A stretch of 64,000 nucleotides of DNA. Origin: Prevotella melaninogenica. GTDB lineage: Bacteria; Bacteroidota; Bacteroidia; Bacteroidales; Bacteroidaceae. Shown piece after piece: positions 18,902-27,441 of the stretch. Below the pieces are notes generated by a model. It ran no database searches. It saw nothing but the letters and a program-made list of their open reading frames with translations, and was not told the DNA's origin. The translations under genes were made by a program, and so were the position numbers. Position 1 is the first letter of the stretch, and the number at the start of each line of letters is the position of its first letter. The DNA lies in NCBI RefSeq assembly GCF_018127965.1, contig NZ_CP072349.1, forward strand, positions 748,001-812,000, written 5' to 3'.

Positions 18902-19417
18902 ATGGAAGCATTAGAAGCATTGTTGACACGTCGTAGCATACGTGCTTATGAAGAGTGTATGCCTGCACAGGAGTTGATTGACAAGGTGATGGAAGCTGGT
19001 CTTTACGCAGCAAGTGGAAAGAATATGCAGACTGCTATCATCGTTGAAGTGACTAATAAAGAGGTACGCAACCGCCTGTCTGTTATAAATGCTGAGATAA
19101 TGGGCGTTACGAATGACCCTTTCTATGGTGCGCCCGTAGTCCTTGCAGTGTTGGCGGATAAGAGTAGTCCTAATCATGTTTATGATGGTGCTTTGATGAT
19201 GGGCAACCTTATGAATGCTGCTCACGCAGTAGGTTTAGGAAGCTGTTGGATTAATCGTGCCAAGCAAACTTTTGAGCGCGAAGACGGTAAGCAGATGCTG
19301 AAAGAGTGGGGTATAGAAGGCGATTATGAAGGTATCGGCTTCTGTATTCTTGGTTATGCAGCGAAGGAGGGGAAGAGCGCACCACGTAAGGCAAATCGCA
19401 TCTTCTATGTGAAGTAA
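18902..19417 (+). CDS. Nitroreductase family protein
   Basis: A short (171-residue) FMN-dependent nitroreductase-fold protein. The FMN phosphate-binding RRSIRAYE segment is at the N-terminus and the AGLYAASGKNMQ and GLGSCWINRAK segments follow. It is last in the operon with the two sulfur amino acid PLP enzymes. The substrate is unknown; quinone or nitroaromatic reduction is the usual in vitro activity. It is followed by the 22-bp repeats and a bidirectional terminator. Confidence 0.87.
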   Translation: MEALEALLTRRSIRAYEECMPAQELIDKVMEAGLYAASGKNMQTAIIVEVTNKEVRNRLSVINAEIMGVTNDPFYGAPVVLAVLADKSSPNHVYDGALMMGNLMNAAHAVGLGSCWINRAKQTFEREDGKQMLKEWGIEGDYEGIGFCILGYAAKEGKSAPRKANRIFYVK

Positions 19418-19525
19418 GGTTCTGACTTATCACAGTTGGGTTAACATGTCAGTATAAGTTAATCACCCTTGACTTGCTATATATAATAAGGTGAAGCAGA
19501 CTTTTCTTTTACGTCATTAAACTAT

Positions 19526-19600
19526 GTGTTAATGCTCCGCACATGTTGTGCTCATGGTAAGCACTATTGGTGTCGATGCTCCGCACATATTGTGTTGACC
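19526..19600. repeat. 22-bp tandem repeat, locus 2
   Basis: Units start at 19526, 19548, 19570 and 19592 (partial), each beginning GTGT or GTGC. Two of the complete units contain ATGCTCCGCACAT; the unit at 19548 differs. Period and sequence match the block at 13285. Like the first locus it lies between a rightward gene end and the next transcription unit. Confidence 0.8.
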
Positions 19601-19714
19601 ACTTAAAGCCTTGCTATATGCCGTTAACGAGAGTGCTATTATTGGTTAGTTTCTGTTAGGAAAACGATGTTATTCGTGTTTCGTAGAACAGTATTAATTG
19701 CGAGATAATAAAAA

Positions 19715-19777
19715 GTAGCCTCAATACATAAGAATGCTTTATTTGCATTTCAAATGTAATGAGGCTATTCTTTTTGT
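19715..19777. terminator. Bidirectional terminator between nitroreductase and CdsZ-like genes
   Basis: GTAGCCTCAATACAT pairs with ATGTAATGAGGCTA. It is followed by TTCTTTTT on the plus strand and by TTTTTATTAT on the minus strand, suiting the two convergent genes. Confidence 0.85.
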
Positions 19778-19827
19778 CTTTCAAAGTTGAAAGAGCTTAT
19801 TCCTCAATGGGAAATAAAGGGGGTTAA

Positions 19828-20649
19828 TTACTCTCCCTCCTCTTCCTTCTTCTTGCGAGTAGCTCTACGCTTCTTTGGCTTCTCCTCAGTCTTGTCAACC
19901 TTTACACCAGCCAACTCTGGGTCGATAAGAATACGACCACAGTACTCACAAACGATAATCTTCTTGTGCATCTTTACATCCAACTGGCGCTGAGGTGGAA
20001 TCTTATTGAAGCAACCACCACAAGCATCGCGCTGTACGTAAACAATACCCAAACCATTGCGGGCACCACGACGAATACGCTTGAAGCTACGAAGCAATCC
20101 CGGCTCAATCTTAGTCTCCAGCTCTGCAGCTTTCTCTTTCAGCAGACCTTCCTCCTCGCGTGTCTCCTGCATAATCTCATCGAGCTCGTTGCGCTTCTCC
20201 TCTAAAGCGTGCTGACGGTCTTCGAGCAATGCACGGTTGGCTTCCAAGTCCTTACGCTTCTCTTCAACCTTAATCTGAGCCTCTTTAATCTTCTTGTTAC
20301 AAAGCTCAATCTCAAGTGTCTGGAACTCGATTTCCTTTGTCAATGTGTCGTACTCACGGTTGTTTGCAACAGAGTCCAGCTGCTTGTTGTAACGCTCCAA
20401 ACTTGCTTGGGCGTCAACGATGTTACCCTTCTTCTGGGTAATAGCATTCTGATAATCCTTAATGTCCTGCTCAATCTTCTCAATACGAATGTGCAGACCT
20501 TCCAACTCATCTTCCAAGTCGCGTACCTCAAGTGGTAACTCACCACGCAATGCACGTTTCTCGTCGATTCCTGACAGGGTTGTCTGTAACTGGAAAAGGG
20601 CTTTCAACTTCTCCTCTACTGGTAACTCTTTTGGATCTTTCTTTGCCAT
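19828..20649 (-). CDS. CdsZ/CT398-like coiled-coil zinc-ribbon protein
   Basis: A 273-residue protein with a long antiparallel coiled coil (about 10-185) and a C4 zinc ribbon (CGGCFNKIPPQ, then VCEYCGRIL) near 208-245, followed by a Lys/Arg/Glu-rich tail. This architecture matches the zf-RING_7 (CT398/CdsZ) family. Proposed roles in other bacteria range from nucleic acid binding to a scaffold for secretion systems, so the role here is open. It lies in the same direction as the Nif3-like gene but 185 bp away, with repeat-like sequence between them. Confidence 0.82.
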   Translation of the reverse strand: MAKKDPKELPVEEKLKALFQLQTTLSGIDEKRALRGELPLEVRDLEDELEGLHIRIEKIEQDIKDYQNAITQKKGNIVDAQASLERYNKQLDSVANNREYDTLTKEIEFQTLEIELCNKKIKEAQIKVEEKRKDLEANRALLEDRQHALEEKRNELDEIMQETREEEGLLKEKAAELETKIEPGLLRSFKRIRRGARNGLGIVYVQRDACGGCFNKIPPQRQLDVKMHKKIIVCEYCGRILIDPELAGVKVDKTEEKPKKRRATRKKKEEEGE

Positions 20650-20782
20650 AGTTCTTATGTTTGTTTAATTCAAAATTCAGAATTCAAAATTCATAATTAT
20701 GATTACTGTTGTTTTAGGAGTTTAGGAGTGAGAGGAGTTAAGACAACACCACAGACTCCATTCGTCCAACTTCTTAACAATT

Positions 20783-20835
20783 AACTTGTTTACTTGTCTA
20801 ACACGTCAACCTGTCAACTTGTCTAACTCGTCAAC
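20783..20835. repeat. Short degenerate tandem repeat before the CdsZ-like gene
   Basis: The gap between the Nif3-like and CdsZ-like genes holds repeated blocks of the type ACTTGTCTAAC-CGTCAAC, with TCTAACACGTCAAC and TCTAACTCGTCAAC as two near-identical copies. A second small repeat of AATTCAAAATTCA occurs near 20668-20695. Confidence 0.6.
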
Positions 20836-21650
20836 TAAAAATACCCGATAGGGTTTGTATTTATCTCAGACAAGTAGCACTTTACGTCAGGGCATTCCTT
20901 TTCGATAATGTCACGAAGAACCTCAGTAGTGAACTGTTCACTCTGATAATGTCCGATAACACATATCTGTATCTCTTGCTCATGACCAAAGAACTCATGA
21001 TAGCTCATCTCTCCTGTCATGAAGGCATCTGCGCCTGCTGCAATAGCATCTTGCAAGAGGAATGACCCCGAACCTCCACTGAGAGCAATAGTTCGAATCT
21101 CACGACGAAGTAATTCATTGGTTTGGACACACTCTGCATCAAACTTCTTTTTCAATAACAGTATCAAATCGTCTGCTGCCAAAGGTTCCTCAAACTCACC
21201 GATGACACCATCGCCACCTGTTACGGATTCGCCAGTCTGTGGATTTACCACTTGCTTGCTTCGACCAAAGAAACGTAGGTTCTTAAGTCCTAACTTCTCT
21301 GCTATCTTGTAGTTGACACCGCCCACAGCTGAGTCTAAGTTTGTGTGCATAGCAGCGATGACGATGTCGTTCTTAATAGCCTTTATCACTGTGCGCTGCA
21401 CGTAGTTGACGTCTGTCACTTGTGCTAATTTACGGAAGATGAGTGGATGGTGCGCAACAATCAAGTTACACCCCCGACGAATAGCTTCGTCAACCACCTT
21501 CTCAGTCACGTCAAGACACAATAAAGCCCCTGATACTTCCGCCTCTGTCAATCCAACTTGTAGGCCAGCATTATCATAGCTTTCCTGCAAGGGCAAAGGC
21601 GCGAATCGTTCAAGGGCATCAATTACTTCCTTTATTTTCACGCTACGCAT
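20835..21650 (-). CDS. Nif3-like dinuclear metal center protein (GTP cyclohydrolase 1 type 2 / YbgI family)
   Basis: A 271-residue Nif3/YqfO/YbgI family protein that forms hexameric rings with a dinuclear metal site. Metal-binding histidines and acids are visible in VAHHPLIF near 65, AMHTNLDSA near 101 and MSYHEFFGHE toward the C-terminus. The ending INTNPIGYF is typical. No longer insert domain is present. The biochemical role of the family is not settled. Confidence 0.88.
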   Translation of the reverse strand: MRSVKIKEVIDALERFAPLPLQESYDNAGLQVGLTEAEVSGALLCLDVTEKVVDEAIRRGCNLIVAHHPLIFRKLAQVTDVNYVQRTVIKAIKNDIVIAAMHTNLDSAVGGVNYKIAEKLGLKNLRFFGRSKQVVNPQTGESVTGGDGVIGEFEEPLAADDLILLLKKKFDAECVQTNELLRREIRTIALSGGSGSFLLQDAIAAGADAFMTGEMSYHEFFGHEQEIQICVIGHYQSEQFTTEVLRDIIEKECPDVKCYLSEINTNPIGYF

Positions 21651-21736
21651 AAGTTTTAGGCTGCAAAGATAAGAAAATTATTCGATTTTCACAACCTTTG
21701 CAGCCTAATTTATTTTCTTTCTATTTCAAAGTAGAT

Positions 21737-22645
21737 TTACTCTTGGATGATCAGATAGCGCGACACATTCCAAAACTTCTCTGGGTCTGTAATGGTGAGT
21801 GTTGTCGTTCTGTCTTCATTCTGCGTGAGTGTATAACTACCTTTTGGGTTCTGGGATAAGAGCTTTGGACTCGATGAGTTTATCGTCAGTGTCTTCAGAT
21901 CTTTGCTGTTAGCCTCTGTAAACAGATCTTTTGTTACATTGTTATTATCCACTTTCTTAGAGAAAAGTGATGTCTTCAAAAGACCTTTATCCTTCAGAGT
22001 CTCTTTGTTCGCAATGATATAGTAGACTTTATCTGACTCCTTATCTTCTTTAATTCTTTGCTTCTCTTTAGTTTTCAGTTGAGCATATTCGCGCTCCAAA
22101 GCTGCCATGTTGAACCTGTAACGCATTGCATCAACGTTGTTAGCTTGGTTCATAACGATGTATTTAAGCTGGTCTACAGTGACATCCTTGCGACTTGCAA
22201 CCTGCTCTAATTGGGTTACACGATCCCCTTTCTCCTTCAGCTGTGATGAAAGGAACTCTATTACCTTGTAAAGATTATCTATTGTAGGATTAGATGCTGC
22301 TGGAGCATCCACTTTCTTAACCTTTTCGTTTAGAAGTTTGTCTATCTGGTTCTGTTTCTCTTTGAGTAGTGCACCGAGTCCTCTTATCTGCTGAATAATC
22401 TTCGATTTCTTATCTGTATGCTCAGTAGTCTTGCAGAGCATAGCTTCCTGAGATGAGATGGCGTCAAGGTTAGCTGATATCTCGTCTATAGATGCTGTCA
22501 GCTGACTTATCGCCTCTGCCTCTCTGGATGGAGGAGTTACATTGATACGTTCTCTGACAGGGGTCGGACGCTTTACATCCTCACAAGATGTGAAAGCTAC
22601 AATACCTACAAATGCTATCAGAGCTGTTAATTTATTACGTTTCAT
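21737..22645 (-). CDS. Coiled-coil lipoprotein of unknown function
   Basis: The signal MKRNKLTALIAFVGIVAFTSC ends in a lipobox cysteine. A mainly helical region rich in Lys, Glu and Gln follows (about 45-190), with repeated heptads. The C-terminal 100 residues look like a compact beta domain (TLTINSSSPKLLSQ). The frame is open up to 22672, but a -7 box at 22678-22671 makes ATG 22645 the correct start. I do not recognise the family. The promoter shows it is the first gene of its unit. Confidence 0.8.
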   Translation of the reverse strand: MKRNKLTALIAFVGIVAFTSCEDVKRPTPVRERINVTPPSREAEAISQLTASIDEISANLDAISSQEAMLCKTTEHTDKKSKIIQQIRGLGALLKEKQNQIDKLLNEKVKKVDAPAASNPTIDNLYKVIEFLSSQLKEKGDRVTQLEQVASRKDVTVDQLKYIVMNQANNVDAMRYRFNMAALEREYAQLKTKEKQRIKEDKESDKVYYIIANKETLKDKGLLKTSLFSKKVDNNNVTKDLFTEANSKDLKTLTINSSSPKLLSQNPKGSYTLTQNEDRTTTLTITDPEKFWNVSRYLIIQE

Positions 22646-22670
22646 CTGTATAATCATCGAATGACAATGC

Positions 22671-22678
22671 AAAGATAC
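22671..22678 (-). promoter_or_regulatory. -7 box of the coiled-coil lipoprotein gene
   Basis: TATCTTTG on the minus strand, 25 bp before ATG 22645. It excludes the upstream in-frame start at 22672. Confidence 0.6.
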
Positions 22679-22786
22679 TCTAATTATGCGAGGAAACGTC
22701 AGATTAAATATTAAAAATACTAATAAAAGGAGAAACTTATGATGCTCCTCCTTTTATTATGCTATTTCTTAAAAAACAGTAGAATA

Positions 22787-23734
22787 TTATCTTACAATAA
22801 CCTTATGTGTCTTGCCATTCGTTTCTTTGATAATATTTACACCATGTTGCAAATTTTCAAGACGTTTACCAGATAGGTCATAAATCGTTTTTGTGCCTTC
22901 TTTCTGCTGCTTATAAACGCTAATACCTGTTGGATTGTCTTTTTCCCAAATAAGTGTTGCTGTCACTCCTTCTCCTCCTGATTGTTTGATATTTTCTACA
23001 ATACCACTTGCATTCTGGTTATACGTAATTGTGAAATCATCATCACTCGTCCAGCCAAAATAGTCTTTATCTATCTCCGTATAGCGCACAGTAGCCACTG
23101 GATGCTGGAATACTTTACCAAAGTATCCTGCTAAAAGTTGTCCGTATGGTGAGATGCCTTCATAATCGGCAATTGAGGTAATTGGATTAACAATTAGAGA
23201 GATATATTTGTTGGTAATGCTTTTGTTGTATTCATAAGCTACCTGTCCTACTTTTTTGTTATCCCGAAAATGCTCTACGAGTGTAATATCTCCGTCTGTC
23301 CATGTCAATTTATACTCTGTTCCGGTACGTTCATTGTTTGTTATTACAATCTTTGTCAGTTCCCCAGCTGTATTATATGTGTAGTTATAGTCTGCCCAAT
23401 ATTCAGGCTCTCCTTCATACGGAATTAAGTTTATCTTTTCTGAAACAACTCTATTATTCTGGAGAACAGTTGTTCGGATATCTTTATTTTTGATATTTTC
23501 ATTCTCATAGAATGTTTGAACGACCTTGTCATTACTATAAGCATACTTGCTACTACGTTTTAAGTGGTCGTCAGCAATATATTCAACAGACTCTATGATT
23601 CTTCCTTTTTCATCATACTTAAATTCAAAGTAAGATTTGCCGTCGGTCATCTTTAATAACTTTCTGTCGTTCTGTGCACTGATGGTCTGACCAAACACAA
23701 TGAGGGTAATAAGTAATAAGTAGATTCTCTTCAT
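22787..23734 (-). CDS. Secreted DUF4595-type protein with a Prevotella C-terminal tail
   Basis: A 315-residue exported protein with the signal MKRIYLLLITLIVFGQTISAQ. It has repeated beta hairpins of the type YDEKGRIIESVEY and YNTAGELTKIVIT, as in DUF4595/RHS-like Bacteroidetes proteins. It ends with IYDLSGKRLENLQHGVNIIKETNGKTHKVIVR, the short C-terminal module typical of Prevotella secreted proteins. The IS66 element is inserted about 40 bp before the start codon and appears to have cut the gene off from its promoter, now at 25387-25380. Confidence 0.82.
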   Translation of the reverse strand: MKRIYLLLITLIVFGQTISAQNDRKLLKMTDGKSYFEFKYDEKGRIIESVEYIADDHLKRSSKYAYSNDKVVQTFYENENIKNKDIRTTVLQNNRVVSEKINLIPYEGEPEYWADYNYTYNTAGELTKIVITNNERTGTEYKLTWTDGDITLVEHFRDNKKVGQVAYEYNKSITNKYISLIVNPITSIADYEGISPYGQLLAGYFGKVFQHPVATVRYTEIDKDYFGWTSDDDFTITYNQNASGIVENIKQSGGEGVTATLIWEKDNPTGISVYKQQKEGTKTIYDLSGKRLENLQHGVNIIKETNGKTHKVIVR

Positions 23735-23780
23735 ATACAATATATTTAAAATTTATAAATAGTCATTCTTTTATCAACTG

Positions 23781-25371
23781 GTAACTATTCAGCGATAATA
23801 GATATATAAGTGCATATCAATTTCTCAAACCTTAAATAAGGCTTGAATCGCATTATATGGAGTTTTGTCGTGCTTCTTAGCTGTTTCTACAATCGAATGA
23901 AGTTCAAGGAAAGCGTCTGCTCCGAAGTCTGAACGAAAAGCACAGGAGTTCTTCAGTTTGATTTTTAGCTTGCGTATTCCCCTTTCGCTTCCATTATTGT
24001 CAAATGGTATCATCGGATTTTCGAGGAAATTGAAAATGTAATCTCTGCATTTGACCAAGCCTTTTCTGAACGTAATAAACTTTTTACCAAGCCCCTCTAT
24101 ATTCTGTTTGAGCAGATTGTCTAAACGTTCAATCCATGATACCTTGTCTATAACGTCGTTCGGATTGGTATTCCGCTCGTGAATGGCTTCACGGAACAGA
24201 TTGGTTACTTTCCCAGACCACTCTTGCTCAGTGTTCAACTCTGAGAGATATTGCAGTTCGCGGAGTAAGTGTGCAAGACAAACCTGGTGATTGAGAAAAT
24301 GGAGTGCAAAGTATGCGCTATGGCGGTCGGTAACGGCAGTCATTCGTTCCAGGCTATCGCCAAACTTGTCTGCTAATACCTTCGACCCTCTTCCATTAGC
24401 ACGGAAAAGCAATGTGTAATAAACAGTCTGTGCAATCCATGCCCAGTCGAGTCTTTTGTTACAGTACAAGCCGCTCTCATCGAAACCAACAACTGCTGAT
24501 GACTTGATATATTCTTTAATTTTATCAATCACAGGTTGCGCATTTCTCTTTGCCTCATTTACCCAGTTCACCAGTGAACCTTCGCTTGGAGTGAGTCCAA
24601 ATACCTCACGCAAAAAACTTGCTATACGACCGTAAGGAAGAAATTGCACGACACTCAGATAAACCACTAAGGTCTTTACGCTTGAATCATATACCACGTT
24701 GTTTGACCGCCGTCTCGGTGCTGTCCGAATACGTTCACCACAGTTCTTGCATACCATCACATAGTGTCGGATTTCCCTGATTACGGGCTTCAACTCTGGA
24801 ATGGAAATAACCTGCGTCACATAATCAAGCACACGTTCTGTATCTGATAAAGATTCTCCGCAACGAGTACAATAGTTGGGTACCTCATCAATTATCTCGT
24901 CAGGTATGGAAGAGCAAGGCAGCTTGTGTCCATCATGTCCCTTTTGTCCTCCCGGCTTCTTACCACTTGGCTTACGGAGGCTTCGCGTTCTTCTGATAAC
25001 CTCATCCTTTATACGCTCCTTGCTTGGCGGAGTGCTACTGTTATTAGAGTTTTTGTCAGGATTTTCATACTTAGCCAAGCGTTCCTGTAAGTTTATAAGT
25101 TCCGTATCTTTCTTGCGAATTTCAAGGTTCAGAGCATTTATGTTACGGTTCAATTTAATAATCTCGGCATACTGCTGATTAACAGTTGCACGCAATAATC
25201 GCATCTCTTCCGTCATGCCTTGTAATACTTTTGATATATCCGTAACCTGCTCTTTCATAGGTATAAAGGTACAAAGAAAAACTGAAATACGCAAGAAAAA
25301 CATCTTTATAGCCTTTATACGAAGATTTTAGAGGAGAGAATACAGACTGAACAATACCGCTGAATAGTTAC
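23781..25371 (-). mobile_element. IS66-family insertion sequence (single-ORF type)
   Basis: The element is 1591 bp long. The ends share GTAACTATTCAGCG as inverted repeats (23781-23794 and 25358-25371). An 8-bp target duplication ATCAACTG flanks it (23773-23780 and 25372-25379), the length expected for IS66. Only the tnpC-type transposase is present, without tnpA/tnpB, as in the ISBst12-like subgroup. It looks intact and fairly recent. Confidence 0.95.
23825..25258 (-). CDS. IS66 family transposase
   Basis: DDE transposase of 477 residues from ATG 25258 (MKEQVTDISKVLQG); an in-frame ATG at 25303 would add 15 hydrophobic residues. It has an N-terminal leucine-zipper-like coil, then SSTPPSKERIK and GKKPGGQKGHDGH, a zinc finger (CTRCGESL and CKNCGERI), the first catalytic Asp in VVGFDESGLY, the second in AVTDRHSAYF, HLLRELQYL, and the final Glu in NNGSERGIRKLK. 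All the expected IS66 blocks are present, so the protein is probably active. Confidence 0.95.
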   Translation of the reverse strand: MKEQVTDISKVLQGMTEEMRLLRATVNQQYAEIIKLNRNINALNLEIRKKDTELINLQERLAKYENPDKNSNNSSTPPSKERIKDEVIRRTRSLRKPSGKKPGGQKGHDGHKLPCSSIPDEIIDEVPNYCTRCGESLSDTERVLDYVTQVISIPELKPVIREIRHYVMVCKNCGERIRTAPRRRSNNVVYDSSVKTLVVYLSVVQFLPYGRIASFLREVFGLTPSEGSLVNWVNEAKRNAQPVIDKIKEYIKSSAVVGFDESGLYCNKRLDWAWIAQTVYYTLLFRANGRGSKVLADKFGDSLERMTAVTDRHSAYFALHFLNHQVCLAHLLRELQYLSELNTEQEWSGKVTNLFREAIHERNTNPNDVIDKVSWIERLDNLLKQNIEGLGKKFITFRKGLVKCRDYIFNFLENPMIPFDNNGSERGIRKLKIKLKNSCAFRSDFGADAFLELHSIVETAKKHDKTPYNAIQALFKV

Positions 25372-25379
25372 ATCAACTG

Positions 25380-25387
25380 CAAAGTTA
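25380..25387 (-). promoter_or_regulatory. Displaced -7 box, probably the original promoter of the DUF4595 gene
   Basis: TAACTTTG on the minus strand lies just outside the IS66 right end and its target duplication. With IS66 removed it would be about 50 bp before the start codon at 23734. It now reads into the transposase. Confidence 0.45.
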
Positions 25388-25423
25388 ATAAAAAAACGTT
25401 AAATAAGAGTCTGTTGACTATTA

Positions 25424-27025
25424 CCTCAATTCCGCAGCATTATTCCTTGTGAAGTACTTTTATATATTGAAGTGACATTTTTGGATTTATCCATTGATAT
25501 GGGGATTTTCTGGGGTTCTTGGTTCTTGCATAGGCATAAAATCCCCCACCAAACCAATGGGGAAGTATGAAAAACCACCAAAATGATGTTTATTCAAGGA
25601 AGACCTCAGAGTAGTAGTTTTTATTTGTATATAGGTTCAGAACATTCAGCCTTCCAGTGCTCACCCATTTTGCTGGCACGCTGACAAAATGTAGGATAAA
25701 GGCTTTCAGCCTGCTTGTCTTTTTCAATGGCTTGACCTTCTCACTGATATTACGGATGAGATAGAGATAGAAGTTCTTCAGCATGGCGGTAACCATCATG
25801 AAAACCATGTTCTCAGCCATAAAGGAAAAGGGCAGATGCGACCAGCCAAAGTCATTGTTCTGTATGTCGAAGTTCTTTTCGCTTGCTCCACGCTCATTAT
25901 AAAATGTAATGATGTCTTTCTCGGTAAACATCCAGTTATTGGTGAGGATACAGCGGTATGTGTATATTACTCCGAAGATATCTGTCTGTTGCTTGCCATC
26001 CTTGTCTTTCAAAGGACTACGCTGTATGACAAGCCTGTATGACTTTCCTTCTATTAAGTTGTCCATGCTGACGGAGGTGACATCGCATCTCTCATAACCA
26101 ACCTCAACACTCTTCCATTCTTTCAGCTGGCGGAAGTCCTCACATCGGCTGCCACAGTTGGCAGCACGTATATAGAACGTGTTGCAGCGCTGCTCTACGG
26201 TTTGGATAATTTCCTTTGAAAACGATCCACAATCAGCACGGAAACGCTCTATTACCACACCAAGTTCTGAGGTTACACGGTCCATAATGCGACGGAGCGT
26301 GTCTTCTTGATGGAATCTCACATTAGTGTTTCCGTCACGGTTCTCACCTCCGACTATGATTCCCCCAATGGAAGCCCAACCAGGGAAATAGCCAAAATCC
26401 TGCTTGTAAGAATACTTTGCATCGAACTTGTGGGCTGGAATAAACTGGTGGTCAAAGTCTAAGTCAACATGGCTACCCACCTTTATAAGCCCCATCCTCC
26501 GTATCATTCGTAAAAGTAAGGTATTCAACTTCTGTGCCGTATTGAAACTATACGACTTGTCGGAGGTTTCGCTCTTATAGACAATACTTTTCTCGGCAAG
26601 CTCCTTTAGTCCGCGCCCCACAGTGTCGGCACTGGGTAATAGCGTATCAGGTCTCTGCTTGAACTGTCCTATAAGCACATTGATGTCCTCAAGGCATTCT
26701 CCACCACAAAGGTAACTGAAGAAGAGAGAGCCGAAAATACTTCCATGGCTGAATGCTTTGTCTCTACTTCCACGTTTACCCAATACAGATTCGGTAAGTT
26801 TTTCAAAGCCCAACTTTGAGAAAACGTCCATAATATGATAAATTCCACCGAAAGAAGTGATATTCTCGTTTTTAATTGCTACCTTTGTCATGTCAGATAT
26901 TTTATTTGTTTTTTTTTGTTGGTAGCACTAAGATAGGTGAAATTTCTGACATATCCAAGTGTTTTGAGAACTTTGTTTCTCAGACACTTGGAGTTCTTGC
27001 AAGAATTTATGCTGCGGAATTAAGG
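25424..27025 (-). mobile_element. IS1380-family insertion sequence
   Basis: The element is 1602 bp long. The ends are imperfect inverted repeats starting CCTCAATTCCGCAGCAT (left) and, reversed, CCTTAATTCCGCAGCAT (right). A 5-bp target duplication TATTA flanks it (25419-25423 and 27026-27030). It carries one transposase gene and lies only about 50 bp from the IS66 end. Confidence 0.93.
25590..26891 (-). CDS. IS1380 family transposase
   Basis: A 433-residue DDE transposase of the IS1380 (Tnp_DDE group 1) family. Landmarks are SADTVGRGLKEL, the first Asp in HVDLDFDHQF near 145, the second in ERFRADCGSFSKE near 220, and the YNERGASEKNFDIQNNDFGWSHLPF segment with the catalytic Glu near 335-360. 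The length is normal and there are no internal stops. Confidence 0.94.
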   Translation of the reverse strand: MTKVAIKNENITSFGGIYHIMDVFSKLGFEKLTESVLGKRGSRDKAFSHGSIFGSLFFSYLCGGECLEDINVLIGQFKQRPDTLLPSADTVGRGLKELAEKSIVYKSETSDKSYSFNTAQKLNTLLLRMIRRMGLIKVGSHVDLDFDHQFIPAHKFDAKYSYKQDFGYFPGWASIGGIIVGGENRDGNTNVRFHQEDTLRRIMDRVTSELGVVIERFRADCGSFSKEIIQTVEQRCNTFYIRAANCGSRCEDFRQLKEWKSVEVGYERCDVTSVSMDNLIEGKSYRLVIQRSPLKDKDGKQQTDIFGVIYTYRCILTNNWMFTEKDIITFYNERGASEKNFDIQNNDFGWSHLPFSFMAENMVFMMVTAMLKNFYLYLIRNISEKVKPLKKTSRLKAFILHFVSVPAKWVSTGRLNVLNLYTNKNYYSEVFLE

Positions 27026-27364
27026 TATTAAATTAAAACCAATAGAAATTTAATGTTTCTTGTAGCATCCAATGACCCTAACTTATCTGATAGTTATGCT
27101 CCTTGAAGTAGGGGGCAAAACAAGGATCGCAAAGCTTCCTTTGCTTTCCTAACTCTGCTGGAGAATTGATGAACGAACTAATATATATGATTTTTTATCA
27201 TGAACATAATTCATCTTTGTTTTTTTTTAATTTATTATAAAAGTTGACTTGTATGAAAATAAATCATATTACACGCTTTGTGGATATTTTATTATACAGA
27301 TAGAACCACAATAATTTTACTTAAAAAAAACCAACTTTACGACTTTGTTTTAAGATACTTATAG

Positions 27365-27372
27365 TATATTTG
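27365..27372 (+). promoter_or_regulatory. -7 box upstream of the helicase-nuclease gene
   Basis: TATATTTG, with a TTG 17 bp upstream (spacing shorter than ideal). The leader to ATG 27442 is about 70 bp. The 340 bp before it, after the IS1380 end, hold no gene that I can see and are very AT-rich. Confidence 0.45.
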
Positions 27373-27441
27373 CATTTTTAAATAGGAATGACATAGAATT
27401 ATTGTAACGATAATAGCTTTTTTACCTAAGGAAATATAAAT

